Source of the DNA: DATKKM01 sp036741795
Lineage (GTDB): Bacteria; Chloroflexota; Dehalococcoidia; SM23-28-2; RBG-16-64-32
Direction: 5' to 3'
Assembly (NCBI GenBank): GCA_036741795.1
Contig: DAINRO010000001.1
Span: 53,778 to 117,777 of the forward strand
DNA: 64,000 bases
Shown here: positions 43,504 through 51,893 of the stretch, piece after piece
Position numbering within the stretch: position 1 is the first letter of the stretch
Layout: every line of letters begins with the position of its first letter
The notes under the pieces: model-generated
Told to the model about the DNA's origin: nothing
The model's database searches: none
Seen by the model: the letters and a program-made list of their open reading frames with translations, nothing else
Made by a program: the position numbers and the translations under genes

Positions 43504-44408
43504 GCCCATTTTCCTGGAGGCGCCACGCGCGCCACGATCTCTCCGCGCACGCCGATGGCCAACTTGCACCCGAGCGAGCAGCCAGGATCGAGCAGCACCT
43601 CTCTTCTTGCGAGGACTGCCGCGCGGAGTTCGCCGACCTTGTGGCGCTACGCACCGCGCTATCCTCGCTGCCCGAGATCCCTGCTCAGCGCTCGTTCGCC
43701 CTGACGCCAGAGCAGGCTCGCGGCCCTGCCCGGGTGTACGAGCCAGCGACGGGTCGAACCCAACTCGTAAACGGTCTGCGCCTGGGCAGCGCCGGCCTGG
43801 CGATGGCCCTCGTGGCGGTTGTGTTGCTGGACACGAGTGGTGACAACGAGCCGTCCAGCCGCGACGACGCGGCGCTCGAGATGGAGTCGGCCACACAAGA
43901 GTACCGGGCGTCAGATGGCGATCAGGCGGAAACGGACTCCGCAGACACCCTCTCGGCCCCTCCAACACCAAGCCCCAACGCGACTCTCGACATCACTGGA
44001 GCGCCCACGGGTGAGACCACGGGAGGAGGCGGTACGGGCGGCAGCAGTAGCTCCGGTGGTGTTGGCGGCGTCGGGGTGGCGGAACCCTCGCCGAACGCCG
44101 AAGTTCCGGCAGCAGACGCTGCTGCGGGGACAACGACCGCACCGACGGATGCCCCCCCTCAGGCGACGACGACACCGGAGGAAGCACTTCGGGCTCCCGA
44201 GGACGAGTTCGCATCCTCCGGCGCCGATGACTCTGACGCCGCTGATACGAAGAGTGCGCCTGAATCCTCCGAGACCGCATCCGAGGACGCTGATGGCGAC
44301 AACGGGCTCCTTGCCCTCGAAATCTTGCTGGCCCTGGGCGCCGCAGGGGCACTGATCGCAAGCGTCGTCGTCGCAAGAGCCGCGCGACGTGACCCTTCGG
44401 GGAACTAA
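43500..44408 (+). CDS. Membrane anti-sigma factor with zinc-finger (ZAS-like) domain
   Basis: This 302-residue protein has an N-terminal zf-HC2 domain (HADGQLAPE, then HLSSCEDC giving the His-x3-Cys-x2-Cys site), a transmembrane helix near 92-110, a long Ser/Thr/Pro/Gly-rich external linker (about 120-260) and a second hydrophobic helix near 268-288. It overlaps the sigma gene by 4 nt, the usual sigma/anti-sigma pairing. The two-helix topology with a low-complexity loop outside is unusual; the loop could sense wall or surface stress. Confidence 0.85.
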   Translation: MSPFSWRRHARHDLSAHADGQLAPERAARIEQHLSSCEDCRAEFADLVALRTALSSLPEIPAQRSFALTPEQARGPARVYEPATGRTQLVNGLRLGSAGLAMALVAVVLLDTSGDNEPSSRDDAALEMESATQEYRASDGDQAETDSADTLSAPPTPSPNATLDITGAPTGETTGGGGTGGSSSSGGVGGVGVAEPSPNAEVPAADAAAGTTTAPTDAPPQATTTPEEALRAPEDEFASSGADDSDAADTKSAPESSETASEDADGDNGLLALEILLALGAAGALIASVVVARAARRDPSGN

Positions 44409-44451
44409 ACATGACCACGACTTGTGTAGCTAGCAATAAGGAGGACACACG

Positions 44452-45462
44452 ATGAAATTTCGAGTAGCGATGACGGCAACATTCGTAGCACTGCTGGCCA
44501 TCCTTGGCGGAGCGGCTTGCGGCGGCGGGGACAGCGATGACGACTCTGGCGGCGAGCCACAGATCCGCACACAGAAAGGGCTCGCGGTAGCGGCGGCGAG
44601 CGAGAACCTGGGTATTGGCAGCGCGAGTGACGAAGAGTCAACGGCGGGCAACGGCCTCGCTGCACCGGCGATTGCCGAACGCGACGGCGCCGGGGCCGCG
44701 GACATTGCCCGAACAACCATCGGAACCGATCCATACTTTCCGTTCCCGAATTTCGCCACTCAGCAGAACGCGGATGGGATTACGGTCGCCGGATACGGCT
44801 CCGCCACCGCCGCCGCGGACAGCGCCGTCATCGAGTTTTCCTTCGGAAACAGCGGCGGTGTGTCCCCTGGTGTCCCGGAATCGCGGTCGTCCTCGGGTTC
44901 GTCCGGGTCCTCGGAGCCGGTGGCGGACGATGTCGATTTCGCGCAGCAGGAGGTCCCCGCGATCACCGAGGCGGACCTGCAGCCGGTGATTGACGCGCTC
45001 GTAAGTGCGGGGGTCGCTCGTGAGGACATCGAATTCATCGGCCAGACGTACTATGACCCGTTCTTCGCAAGCGCGACGTTGAGGGCGACGGTGCGCAACA
45101 CCACCGGCGTGGATGCCGCTGTCGAGGCAGCGCGGAACGCAGCCGGAGGCATACCTAACGTCCAGCTCCAGAGCACGAACGTCTCCTACACCCTGCAAGA
45201 CTGCTCCGCGCTTGAAAGTGCCGCCATGCAGGCTGCCGTGGAGGACGCCGGCGAGCGGGCGCAGGCCCTGGCCGCGGTTCTTGGAGTAGGTGTGGGCGCG
45301 GTGACTGGCGCCTCCAACTACTCCTACTCGCCATACGGCGGAACGCCCTGCGACACAGGCTCATTCGGTCCCTATCCCCTGGGCGGCATTGCCTACCAGG
45401 CGGGCCAGGCGAACGAGGTCACCGTCTTCTCCCAGCTCGGCGTCACCTACGCGATCCAGTAG
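44452..45462 (+). CDS. SIMPL (DUF541) domain lipoprotein
   Basis: This 336-residue protein has a lipoprotein signal (AILGGAACGGGD) and an outside SIMPL domain: ITVAGYGSATAAADSAVIEF near residue 112 and IDALVSAGVAREDIEFIGQTYYDPF later. SIMPL proteins form periplasmic or surface oligomers of unknown role. AAGGAGGA precedes the ATG. It is the third gene of the sigma/anti-sigma operon and a likely target of that sigma factor. A long palindrome follows. Confidence 0.88.
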   Translation: MKFRVAMTATFVALLAILGGAACGGGDSDDDSGGEPQIRTQKGLAVAAASENLGIGSASDEESTAGNGLAAPAIAERDGAGAADIARTTIGTDPYFPFPNFATQQNADGITVAGYGSATAAADSAVIEFSFGNSGGVSPGVPESRSSSGSSGSSEPVADDVDFAQQEVPAITEADLQPVIDALVSAGVAREDIEFIGQTYYDPFFASATLRATVRNTTGVDAAVEAARNAAGGIPNVQLQSTNVSYTLQDCSALESAAMQAAVEDAGERAQALAAVLGVGVGAVTGASNYSYSPYGGTPCDTGSFGPYPLGGIAYQAGQANEVTVFSQLGVTYAIQ

Positions 45463-45479
45463 CAACCGAAACGATTTGT

Positions 45480-45507
45480 GTAGGGACGAGGCATACCTCG
45501 TCCCTAC
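45480..45507. repeat. REP-like perfect palindrome
   Basis: GTAGGGACGAGG and CCTCGTCCCTAC form a perfect 12-bp inverted repeat around CATA, between the SIMPL and dcd genes. It lacks a T-run, so it resembles dispersed intergenic palindromes more than a terminator, though it could end the SIMPL transcript. Confidence 0.75.
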
Positions 45508-45544
45508 GCTTGACCTCGACTTGTGTACGCTGGAACCTGAACTC

Positions 45545-46126
45545 GTGAGCGTACTAAGTGACCGCAGCATCCGGGAATGCCTCGCCTCCGGTCGGCTGGG
45601 CATCGAACCTTTAGACGAGGACGCGATCCAGCCGGCCTCGGTGGACCTCAGGCTCGGCCATTCATTCCGCATCTTTCGAGTGACGAGCCGCCCTTTCGTG
45701 GACGTCCACCAGCCGATGGAAGACATGACGGAGCTGGTGGAGACGGGGCCGGAGGAGCCGTTCATCATTCATCCCGGCACGTTCTGCCTCGGGGCGACGA
45801 TCGAGACAATCACGCTGCCCGACGACATCGTGGCCCGCGTCGATGGCAAGTCGTCCCTGGGCCGGCTGGGCCTGCTCGTTCACGCCACAGCCGGTTACGT
45901 CGATCCCGGATGGACTGGGCGGCTTACCCTGGAGTTATCGAACCAGTCGCAGATGCCAATCGCGCTGTATAGCGGGATGCGCATCGCCCAGATCAGCTTC
46001 CTCGAGATGACGACATCCGTGGACCGACCCTACGGCAGTGAAGCGCTGGGTTCCAAGTATCAGGGGCAGACGGGCCCGACGCCCTCGCGAATATCGCGAG
46101 AGTTCGGCGTAGCCGACGCTTCCTAG
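45545..46126 (+). CDS. dcd: dCTP deaminase
   Basis: Dcd deaminates dCTP to dUTP for thymidylate synthesis. The 193-residue protein begins at GTG 45545 (MSVLSDRSIRECLASGRL), with IQPASVDLRLGHSF, VDGKSSLGRLGLLVHATAGYVDPG with the catalytic Glu-equivalent region, and LTLELSNQSQMPIALYSGMRI. Upstream in-frame codons translate the palindrome and lack conservation. It is convergent with ileS, overlapping 4 nt. Confidence 0.95.
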   Translation: MSVLSDRSIRECLASGRLGIEPLDEDAIQPASVDLRLGHSFRIFRVTSRPFVDVHQPMEDMTELVETGPEEPFIIHPGTFCLGATIETITLPDDIVARVDGKSSLGRLGLLVHATAGYVDPGWTGRLTLELSNQSQMPIALYSGMRIAQISFLEMTTSVDRPYGSEALGSKYQGQTGPTPSRISREFGVADAS

Positions 46127-49100
46127 GCCTTGACCACAGCCAGCCTCACTTCCTGACCGTCGATCTTCGCCGTCTCGGCCTGAGCGCTGTCCGGTGGCGA
46201 ACCGTTTATGACATCCCTGGCGAGCGTTTCCTCTCGAACGTAGTCGCCGTTTCGTTCTATGACGCCTGGTAGCCTATCGCCACCTGAGTAATAGGCGACG
46301 ATTCGGTCGCTGATCTCGAGTCCGGCCGCCTTGCGCAAGTTCTGAATACGATGCACAAGCTCGCGGGCGAGCCCTTCGTCGCGAAGGTCGTCTGAGAGGC
46401 GTGTATCCACGGCGACGGCGTATCCAGCGTCGTCAGTCGCCAGCACGTGGCCCTCACCGGCGGCAGCAAGGAGGTCATCGGGGACGGTGATTGCATTCGC
46501 CCCGGAAAAGCGCTCCGCCGTGGCGATCACACGCAGTTCTTTGACGTTCGTCTCCTCGACGACCTGGATCGCGAGCCGCTCCAGGGCTTCCCGCTGCTGC
46601 GTCGTCTGCACAAACGCCGTCGCCGACGCGAGCGGCTGGCGCACCTTCATCTGCGCCTTCTGGCGGGCGGCGCGGGAAAGACTGCAGGCACGCATTACCA
46701 GCCGAGTGTCCGACATCAGTGACTCGTCGATCGCCGACTCGTCGGCATCCGGCCATGTTGCCAGGTGAACGCTCTCGGGCGCGGCCGCATCGACGGTACG
46801 GACGAGGTTCTGGTAGACCGCCTCCGACAGGAATGGAGTGAACGGGGCGAGCAGCTTCGCAACCGTGACCAGGCACGTGTTTAGAGTCTGGTACGCCGCG
46901 ATTTTGTCGGCATCTAGCTCTCCCTTCCAGAACCGGCGGCGGCTCTGCCGCACGTACCAGTTCGAGAGGTCGTCCACGAAGCCCTGAATGGCGCGTCCCG
47001 AGGTCGTCGGGTCGTACTCCTCCAGCGAGTCGGTGACCTTGCGGACGAGGGCATTCAGTTCCGAGAGAACCCAGCGATCGAGGTCGGTCTTTTCTCCCTT
47101 GTCGTGCTGTGTCGGGTCAAACGAGTCGAGGTTGGCGTACGTGACGAAGAAGGAGTACGTGTTCCAGTAGGTCAGTACGAAGCGCCGCAGCGACTCCTGC
47201 ACGAGGGCTGTCGAGAAGCGCCGGGCGTCTCCGGGCCGGGTCGCGGTGTAGAGATACCAGCGGAGGGCATCCGCGCCGGTCGCGTCGATCACACTCCAGG
47301 GATCGACCGCATTGCCGAGCGATTTGCTCATCTTGCGGCCCTTCTCATCGAGGATGTGGCCCGTGCAGATGACGTTTCGGTAGGCCAGGCTCTCCGGCAC
47401 GTCCTCTGTCCTGTTTAGCAGGACAGCCTCAGCGTGGAGCGTGTAGAACCAACCACGGGTCTGGTCCACGGCCTCGCAGATGTAGTCCGCGGGGAACATC
47501 TTGCCGAAGATTTCCTGGTTCTCGAACGGGTAGTGCCACTGGGCGTAGGGCATCGCACCCGAGTCGAACCATACGTCCATTAGCTCTGGCGTCCGCTTCA
47601 TCGTTCCACCGCACTGCTCGCACTTCAGTTCGATCCGGTCGATGTAGGGGCGGTGAAAGTCCTCCAGCGCATCCACAGTCGCGGGATCGATGGCTCGCTC
47701 CCGCAGCATTTCCCGCGAGCCGATGCAGTCGAGCGCCTCACACGATTCGCACTTCCAGATGGGCAGTGGCGTGCCCCAATAGCGCTCTCGGGAGAGTGCC
47801 CAGTCGACGTTATTGCGGAGCCAGTCGCCGAACCGCCCGTTCTTGATGTGGTCCGGGTACCAGTTGATCTGCTGATTGCTATCGTTCAGGCGGTCCTTGA
47901 CCTCGGTCGTGCGGACGTACCAGGTGGGCTTGGCGTAGTAGAGAAGCGGCGTGTCGCAGCGCCAGCAGAACGGGTACGTGTGCTTGATCGTGCCGCTCTT
48001 TAGCATCAATCCGCGCTCCACCAGGTCCGCCGTGATCGCCTTGTCGGCGTCCTTCACGAACTGCCCTGGCCAGGGCGACCCTTCCGGCATCCGCCCGCGC
48101 AAGTCCACGGGTTGAAGGAACAGAAGCCCGTTGTCCTTGCCGAGCTGGAAGTCCTCGCCACCGAATGCTGGCGCGATGTGGACCACACCGGTGCCATCTT
48201 CCATTGACACAAAGTCGCCGGGCAGGATGGTGTACGCCGCTTCGACCTCCGCAACCTTTGCGGACACGAGGCGCCCGTTCTGTGAGCGATCAAACGTCAG
48301 GGCCTGCACTCCCCATGCTTCCGGCGCGTAGAGCGGTTCGTACGTCAGGCCGACAAGATCCTTGCCCTTACCCCAGCGCACCTCTTCCACGACCTCTCCG
48401 AGGACCGCCTCCCCCAACTCTCTCGCAACAACCAGCAATTCGCCGTCCAGGCGGTAGATCCCATAGTCAGCGTCGGGTTTCACTGCCAGTGCAGTGTTGC
48501 CCGGCAGCGTCCACGGTGTCGTTGTCCATGCGACAAGGCTCAGCGGCTTGTCGATGTGTGGCACTTGCGCCTTCTCAAGTAGCTTCTTTGCCGATTCACC
48601 CGTCAAACGAAACTTCGGGTACACGCTGGGGTCCGGCGTGTCGTCCTTGTAGCCCAGCGAGACCTCGGCGTCGGACAGTGACGTGCCGCAGCGCGGGCAG
48701 TGCGGAGTGGAGCGGTAGTCCTGGTAGAGCAAGTTGTTGTCCCAGAGGCGGCGGACGATCCACCAGACGGACTCGATATAGTTGTTGTGGTACGTGACGT
48801 AGGGGTCCTGCATGTCCACCCAGAAACCGATGCGGTCGGTGAGTTTCTGCCACTCCTGGACGTAACGGAACACGCTGTCGCGGCACCGCCGGTTGAACTC
48901 CTCCACACCGAATTCCTCGATCTCCGGCTTGCTTTTGAGGCCCAGCTCGCGCTCCACCTCCAACTCCACCGGGAGGCCGTGTGTGTCCCAGCCGCCCTTG
49001 CGGGGCACGCGGTAGCCCCGCATCGTCTTGTAGCGCGGGAAAAGGTCCTTGAACGCCCGTGCCAGCACGTGATGTACACCCGGCCGGGCGTTCGCCGTGG

Positions 49101-49242
49101 GCGGTCCTTCGTAAAAGACGTACAGCTTGTCCTCTGGGCGCTCTTGAACGCTCTTTTCGAAGACGTCATTCGCCTTCCAGAAGTCGAGGATCTCCTCCTC
49201 GAGATCCGGGAAACTCTGCCTGCTATTGACTGGTTTGAACAT
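46123..49242 (-). CDS. ileS: Isoleucyl-tRNA synthetase, IleRS2 (eukaryote-like) type
   Basis: The 1039-residue class Ia enzyme charges tRNA-Ile and edits valine. Its HIGH-equivalent is G55-V-H-H58 in ARPGVHHVLARAFKD, the swapped GXHH form known from IleRS2 enzymes with very high mupirocin resistance. GRKMSKSLGN (Lys637-Ser641) and the GGWDTHGLPVELEVERELG segment are also IleRS2-like. AGGAG lies 6 nt before the ATG, inside the RusA-like gene. It is under the isoleucine T-box. Confidence 0.97.
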   Translation of the reverse strand: MFKPVNSRQSFPDLEEEILDFWKANDVFEKSVQERPEDKLYVFYEGPPTANARPGVHHVLARAFKDLFPRYKTMRGYRVPRKGGWDTHGLPVELEVERELGLKSKPEIEEFGVEEFNRRCRDSVFRYVQEWQKLTDRIGFWVDMQDPYVTYHNNYIESVWWIVRRLWDNNLLYQDYRSTPHCPRCGTSLSDAEVSLGYKDDTPDPSVYPKFRLTGESAKKLLEKAQVPHIDKPLSLVAWTTTPWTLPGNTALAVKPDADYGIYRLDGELLVVARELGEAVLGEVVEEVRWGKGKDLVGLTYEPLYAPEAWGVQALTFDRSQNGRLVSAKVAEVEAAYTILPGDFVSMEDGTGVVHIAPAFGGEDFQLGKDNGLLFLQPVDLRGRMPEGSPWPGQFVKDADKAITADLVERGLMLKSGTIKHTYPFCWRCDTPLLYYAKPTWYVRTTEVKDRLNDSNQQINWYPDHIKNGRFGDWLRNNVDWALSRERYWGTPLPIWKCESCEALDCIGSREMLRERAIDPATVDALEDFHRPYIDRIELKCEQCGGTMKRTPELMDVWFDSGAMPYAQWHYPFENQEIFGKMFPADYICEAVDQTRGWFYTLHAEAVLLNRTEDVPESLAYRNVICTGHILDEKGRKMSKSLGNAVDPWSVIDATGADALRWYLYTATRPGDARRFSTALVQESLRRFVLTYWNTYSFFVTYANLDSFDPTQHDKGEKTDLDRWVLSELNALVRKVTDSLEEYDPTTSGRAIQGFVDDLSNWYVRQSRRRFWKGELDADKIAAYQTLNTCLVTVAKLLAPFTPFLSEAVYQNLVRTVDAAAPESVHLATWPDADESAIDESLMSDTRLVMRACSLSRAARQKAQMKVRQPLASATAFVQTTQQREALERLAIQVVEETNVKELRVIATAERFSGANAITVPDDLLAAAGEGHVLATDDAGYAVAVDTRLSDDLRDEGLARELVHRIQNLRKAAGLEISDRIVAYYSGGDRLPGVIERNGDYVREETLARDVINGSPPDSAQAETAKIDGQEVRLAVVKA

Positions 49243-49630
49243 GCGATTCTCCTGCTAGCTCGTTGACACAAATCCTTAAGCCGACTTCATCGTCATTTAC
49301 TGCGGCGAATTTTTCGGCGACGAATCGATAGATCCAGTGATCGTCCGCGTTCCATCGAGTCCTGTGTCCCCTGAGTGCTGGTCGAAAGATGGCTGCGCCG
49401 AGCGCGTCAATCGTCGGTTTCAATAGGTTGTCAACGTCTGTTATCGCTGCTTTGTCGGGTGGAAGATGAAACTCCAGAAGCACCTCACAGGGTCGCTCGA
49501 CGTAGTCGCGGCTGCTCCAAACTGCCTCTATGGCATCAGCGACGGTTTCCTTCCACCAAACCTCACGCGAAGCGGCAAACGCGGCAGGCAATCCTTTGAT
49601 GAATAGTGGCGGGAGTATTTCGTTGGTCAT
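49223..49630 (-). CDS. RusA-like Holliday-junction resolvase family protein
   Basis: The 135-residue protein has the RusA-type acidic motif DVDNLLKPTIDALGAAIF followed by NADDHWIYRFVAEKF, fitting the Asp ligands of the RusA endonuclease fold. ATG 49630 is chosen because AAGGAG is 5 nt upstream. It lies between the isoleucine T-box and ileS and overlaps the ileS start by 20 nt, so it is controlled by tRNA-Ile charging. RusA genes are usually prophage-borne; here no phage gene is near. Confidence 0.72.
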   Translation of the reverse strand: MTNEILPPLFIKGLPAAFAASREVWWKETVADAIEAVWSSRDYVERPCEVLLEFHLPPDKAAITDVDNLLKPTIDALGAAIFRPALRGHRTRWNADDHWIYRFVAEKFAAVNDDEVGLRICVNELAGESHVQTSQ

Positions 49631-49656
49631 ATTCACTCCTTGGGGTCTCGCTCACG

Positions 49657-49682
49657 AAAAAACCCGTCCCATAAGGGACGGG
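49657..49682 (-). terminator. T-box terminator hairpin (isoleucine leader)
   Basis: On the minus strand CCCGTCCC and GGGACGGG form a perfect 8-bp stem around TTAT, followed by six T. It ends about 27 nt before the RusA-like start. Confidence 0.92.
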
Positions 49683-49941
49683 CCGATTGGCTCGCGGTAC
49701 CACCCTGGTTCCCCGACGAATCGGGGCACTCCTTCTAACGCACGTCCGCGGTTCAAGCGGATGATGCGACTGCCTCTATTAACGGGGGCTTCCGGCCGAG
49801 CCTACTTCCCTGGGCGGGTTTCGGTCGGCAGCTCGGGAGGGATTTTCGGGCGCTCGTTCCGTGTCCGGCTTGCACCGTCCCGGACTCGCTGAGTCGGCTT
49901 TGGGCACCGTACTCGTCTCCGTCTTCGCCTGATATTCAGTT
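49657..49941 (-). promoter_or_regulatory. T-box riboswitch, isoleucine type, upstream of rusA-like-ileS
   Basis: On the minus strand the T-box AGGGTGGTACCGCG is at 49693-49706, just before the terminator. Stem I has GAGTACGG and GGTGCAAGCCGG, and the likely specifier is ATC (Ile) at 49841-49843 in the context GAAAATCCC. The T-box TGGT bulge fits an ACCA tRNA end. Uncharged tRNA-Ile should permit read-through into the RusA-like gene and ileS. Confidence 0.93.
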
Positions 49942-49947
49942 GGGTGC

Positions 49948-49977
49948 AGTGTATCCGGACGTTGAAAACCCCGTCAA
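49948..49977 (-). promoter_or_regulatory. Promoter of the isoleucine T-box operon
   Basis: TTGACG (49972-49977), an 18-nt spacer and TACACT (49948-49953) on the minus strand predict transcription start near 49941, at the 5' edge of the T-box leader. Confidence 0.7.
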
Positions 49978-49980
49978 ACG

Positions 49981-50343
49981 TTACGCGCTTGCCGCCCTCG
50001 GGAGTTCCTCAGCCGCCGCCGCACGCATGACTGCGAAGCACTCGGAGCAGTACACCGGCCGCTCTCCCTTCGGTGCGAAAGGTACCTCTGTAAGCTGGAG
50101 GCACCGGCCACAGGTAGCGGGGTGCATCTGGCGTGGGGTGCGCCCGCCGAAGCTGGCAAAGGCGCCGTACCGTACGTAAGAGTCACTCGCGGACTCACCA
50201 TTCTTGCGGGAATCGCGGCAGCCGGGACAACGGGCCGGGTCGTTCTGAAGGCCACGGGCGGCATAGAAAGACTGCTCCCCGGTGGTGAAGACGAACGAGG
50301 TTCCGCAGGCACGGCAAGTTAAGGTGCGGTCCAGGTGAGGCAC
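49981..50343 (-). CDS. Zinc-ribbon domain protein
   Basis: This 120-residue protein has two zinc ribbons: CRAC with CPGC around TSFVFTTGEQSFYAARG, and CGRC with CSEC around a PFAPKGERPVYCSECF motif. The first half matches the zf-trcl type often found in small DNA- or RNA-associated proteins. GTG 50343 is chosen because AGGAG is 8 nt upstream. Function unknown. Just downstream lies the ileS T-box promoter. Confidence 0.82.
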   Translation of the reverse strand: MPHLDRTLTCRACGTSFVFTTGEQSFYAARGLQNDPARCPGCRDSRKNGESASDSYVRYGAFASFGGRTPRQMHPATCGRCLQLTEVPFAPKGERPVYCSECFAVMRAAAAEELPRAASA

Positions 50344-50407
50344 GGGCGATTCTCCTATTGGGGCTCGGGTTGTCCGCAATTACCTACAGGGGCGTAGGTT
50401 GGCGTGA

Positions 50408-50437
50408 AGTATAGGAATGCCGGAAGCGGCCAATCAA
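50408..50437 (-). promoter_or_regulatory. Promoter of the zinc-ribbon gene
   Basis: TTGATT (50432-50437), an 18-nt spacer and TATACT (50408-50413) on the minus strand. The transcript would begin with a hairpin formed by ACCTAC and GTAGGT arms (50384-50399). Confidence 0.6.
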
Positions 50438-50473
50438 TACCGATTTATAGGTAATGGAGCCCTGCGCTGGCGC

Positions 50474-50698
50474 TCAGGGAATGGGCAGGGTCGCGTCGCT
50501 GGGAGCGTCGAATTCGCAGGTCTTGTGCGTGCTGTCGCAGAACGGTTTCGTGTTGGAATAGCCGCACCGGCATAGGGTGTACCAGTCGCCCTCGGGGACC
50601 TTGTACTCGACGCCTTCAGCATCAACGAGTTTGATTCCGCCGTACACACGGAACGGCCCGTTGTGCCTCACCAAGATTCGTGGCTCTTCGTCCGGCAT
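50474..50698 (-). CDS. CDGSH iron-sulfur domain protein
   Basis: The 74-residue protein carries the 2Fe-2S motif CRCGYSNTKPFCDSTH, the C-x-C-x2-S/T-x3-P-x-C-D-x-S/T/A-H pattern of CDGSH/mitoNEET proteins, with Ser in place of the usual Gly after Cys-Asp. GGAGGGAG lies 5 nt before the ATG at 50698. It is a small soluble redox or cluster-transfer protein. Confidence 0.93.
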   Translation of the reverse strand: MPDEEPRILVRHNGPFRVYGGIKLVDAEGVEYKVPEGDWYTLCRCGYSNTKPFCDSTHKTCEFDAPSDATLPIP

Positions 50699-50726
50699 AG
50701 ATGCTCCCTCCAGCGGCTGAATCATA

Positions 50727-51887
50727 TCAACGTTGGTAGACCAGCGCGCCGCCGACCCACGTCGCCACGACGTTCAGGTTAGCATCCAGCGCCACGATAT
50801 CTGCGTCACATCCGGGTGCGATCGAGCCCTTCCGGTCACCTACCCCCAGCGCCCGCGCCGGAGTCCCTGACGCCATCGATATCCCCTCAGCAACGCTTGC
50901 CACTCCCCATGAAACGACATTCCGAAGCGCCGCATCCATCGTCGCCGCACTCCCTGTGATCGTCCCATCTGGAAGCCGGATGGATCCGTGGTCCATTACT
51001 GCATCGTGACCGCCGATCCGGAACGTCCCTGAATCCAATCCGGCAGGTCGAACGGCGTCCGTAACGAGACAGACCCGGTCCGCGCCGAACGCACGCACCA
51101 GCAGCGAGACGGTCGTCGGGTGGAGGTGCACACCATCCGCAATCGCCTCGATGGTGACGCCGGACGAGGCCAGTGCAGCGCCAACTGCCCCGGGGTCGCG
51201 GTGATGAAGCGGCCGCATCGCGTTGAAGGCGTGTGTCACGTGGGACGCGCCGGATCCGAACGCGGCCAGCGCTTGATCGTACTTCGCGTCGGTATGACCT
51301 ACCGACACACGTACGCCGCCGTCCAGCGCCGCCTTGATCACCGGCGCAACGCCGTCCAATTCCGGCGCAATTGTCATCACCCGGATCGTCCCTTCTCCGA
51401 CGGCCATGATGCGTCCGAGAAGCGGCAGGTCGGGCGGCGCGATCCAGTCCGGAGGAAGCGCGCCTGATCGATCCGGCGAGACGAATGGTCCCTCAAGATT
51501 CAGGCCGAGAAGCGTCGCGCCGCCGTCAATCGGGCCGACCGCGGAAGCGGCGACACGCACGCACTCGATTCCGGCTTCGACGGAATCAGCGCAGATCGTA
51601 GCCAGGAACGACGTGACGCCGTGAGAAACGGCCCAGCGCGCGTAATCGCGGATCTCCGTAGGGTCGGTCGTGATGAGAGAGAATCCGCCGCCGCCGTGGA
51701 CATGAACGTCGATGAACCCCGGGGCGATGGTGAGACCGCTGGAGTCCCATGTCTCAACGTCGCCAAAAATATCCAGGTCAGGACCCACAGCATCGATAGC
51801 TCCCGCACTCAACAGTATGTTGAGCCTATCGATCCGTCCATCTGGCAGAACGGTCAGGCCGCCGTGCAAGAGCGTTTTCGGGTCCAT
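50727..51887 (-). CDS. nagA: N-acetylglucosamine-6-phosphate deacetylase
   Basis: NagA removes acetate from GlcNAc-6-P in amino-sugar recycling. The 386-residue amidohydrolase has APGFIDVHVHGGGG, GLNLEGPFVS, VSVGHTDAKYDQA, HAFNAMRPLHHRDPG, IADGVHLHP and CLVTDAV with the catalytic Asp. The start ATG at 51887 has TATCAT exactly 6 nt upstream and no ribosome-binding site, so the mRNA is probably leaderless. nagB and nagK-like genes are not adjacent. Confidence 0.94.
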   Translation of the reverse strand: MDPKTLLHGGLTVLPDGRIDRLNILLSAGAIDAVGPDLDIFGDVETWDSSGLTIAPGFIDVHVHGGGGFSLITTDPTEIRDYARWAVSHGVTSFLATICADSVEAGIECVRVAASAVGPIDGGATLLGLNLEGPFVSPDRSGALPPDWIAPPDLPLLGRIMAVGEGTIRVMTIAPELDGVAPVIKAALDGGVRVSVGHTDAKYDQALAAFGSGASHVTHAFNAMRPLHHRDPGAVGAALASSGVTIEAIADGVHLHPTTVSLLVRAFGADRVCLVTDAVRPAGLDSGTFRIGGHDAVMDHGSIRLPDGTITGSAATMDAALRNVVSWGVASVAEGISMASGTPARALGVGDRKGSIAPGCDADIVALDANLNVVATWVGGALVYQR

Positions 51888-51893
51888 GCGGCT

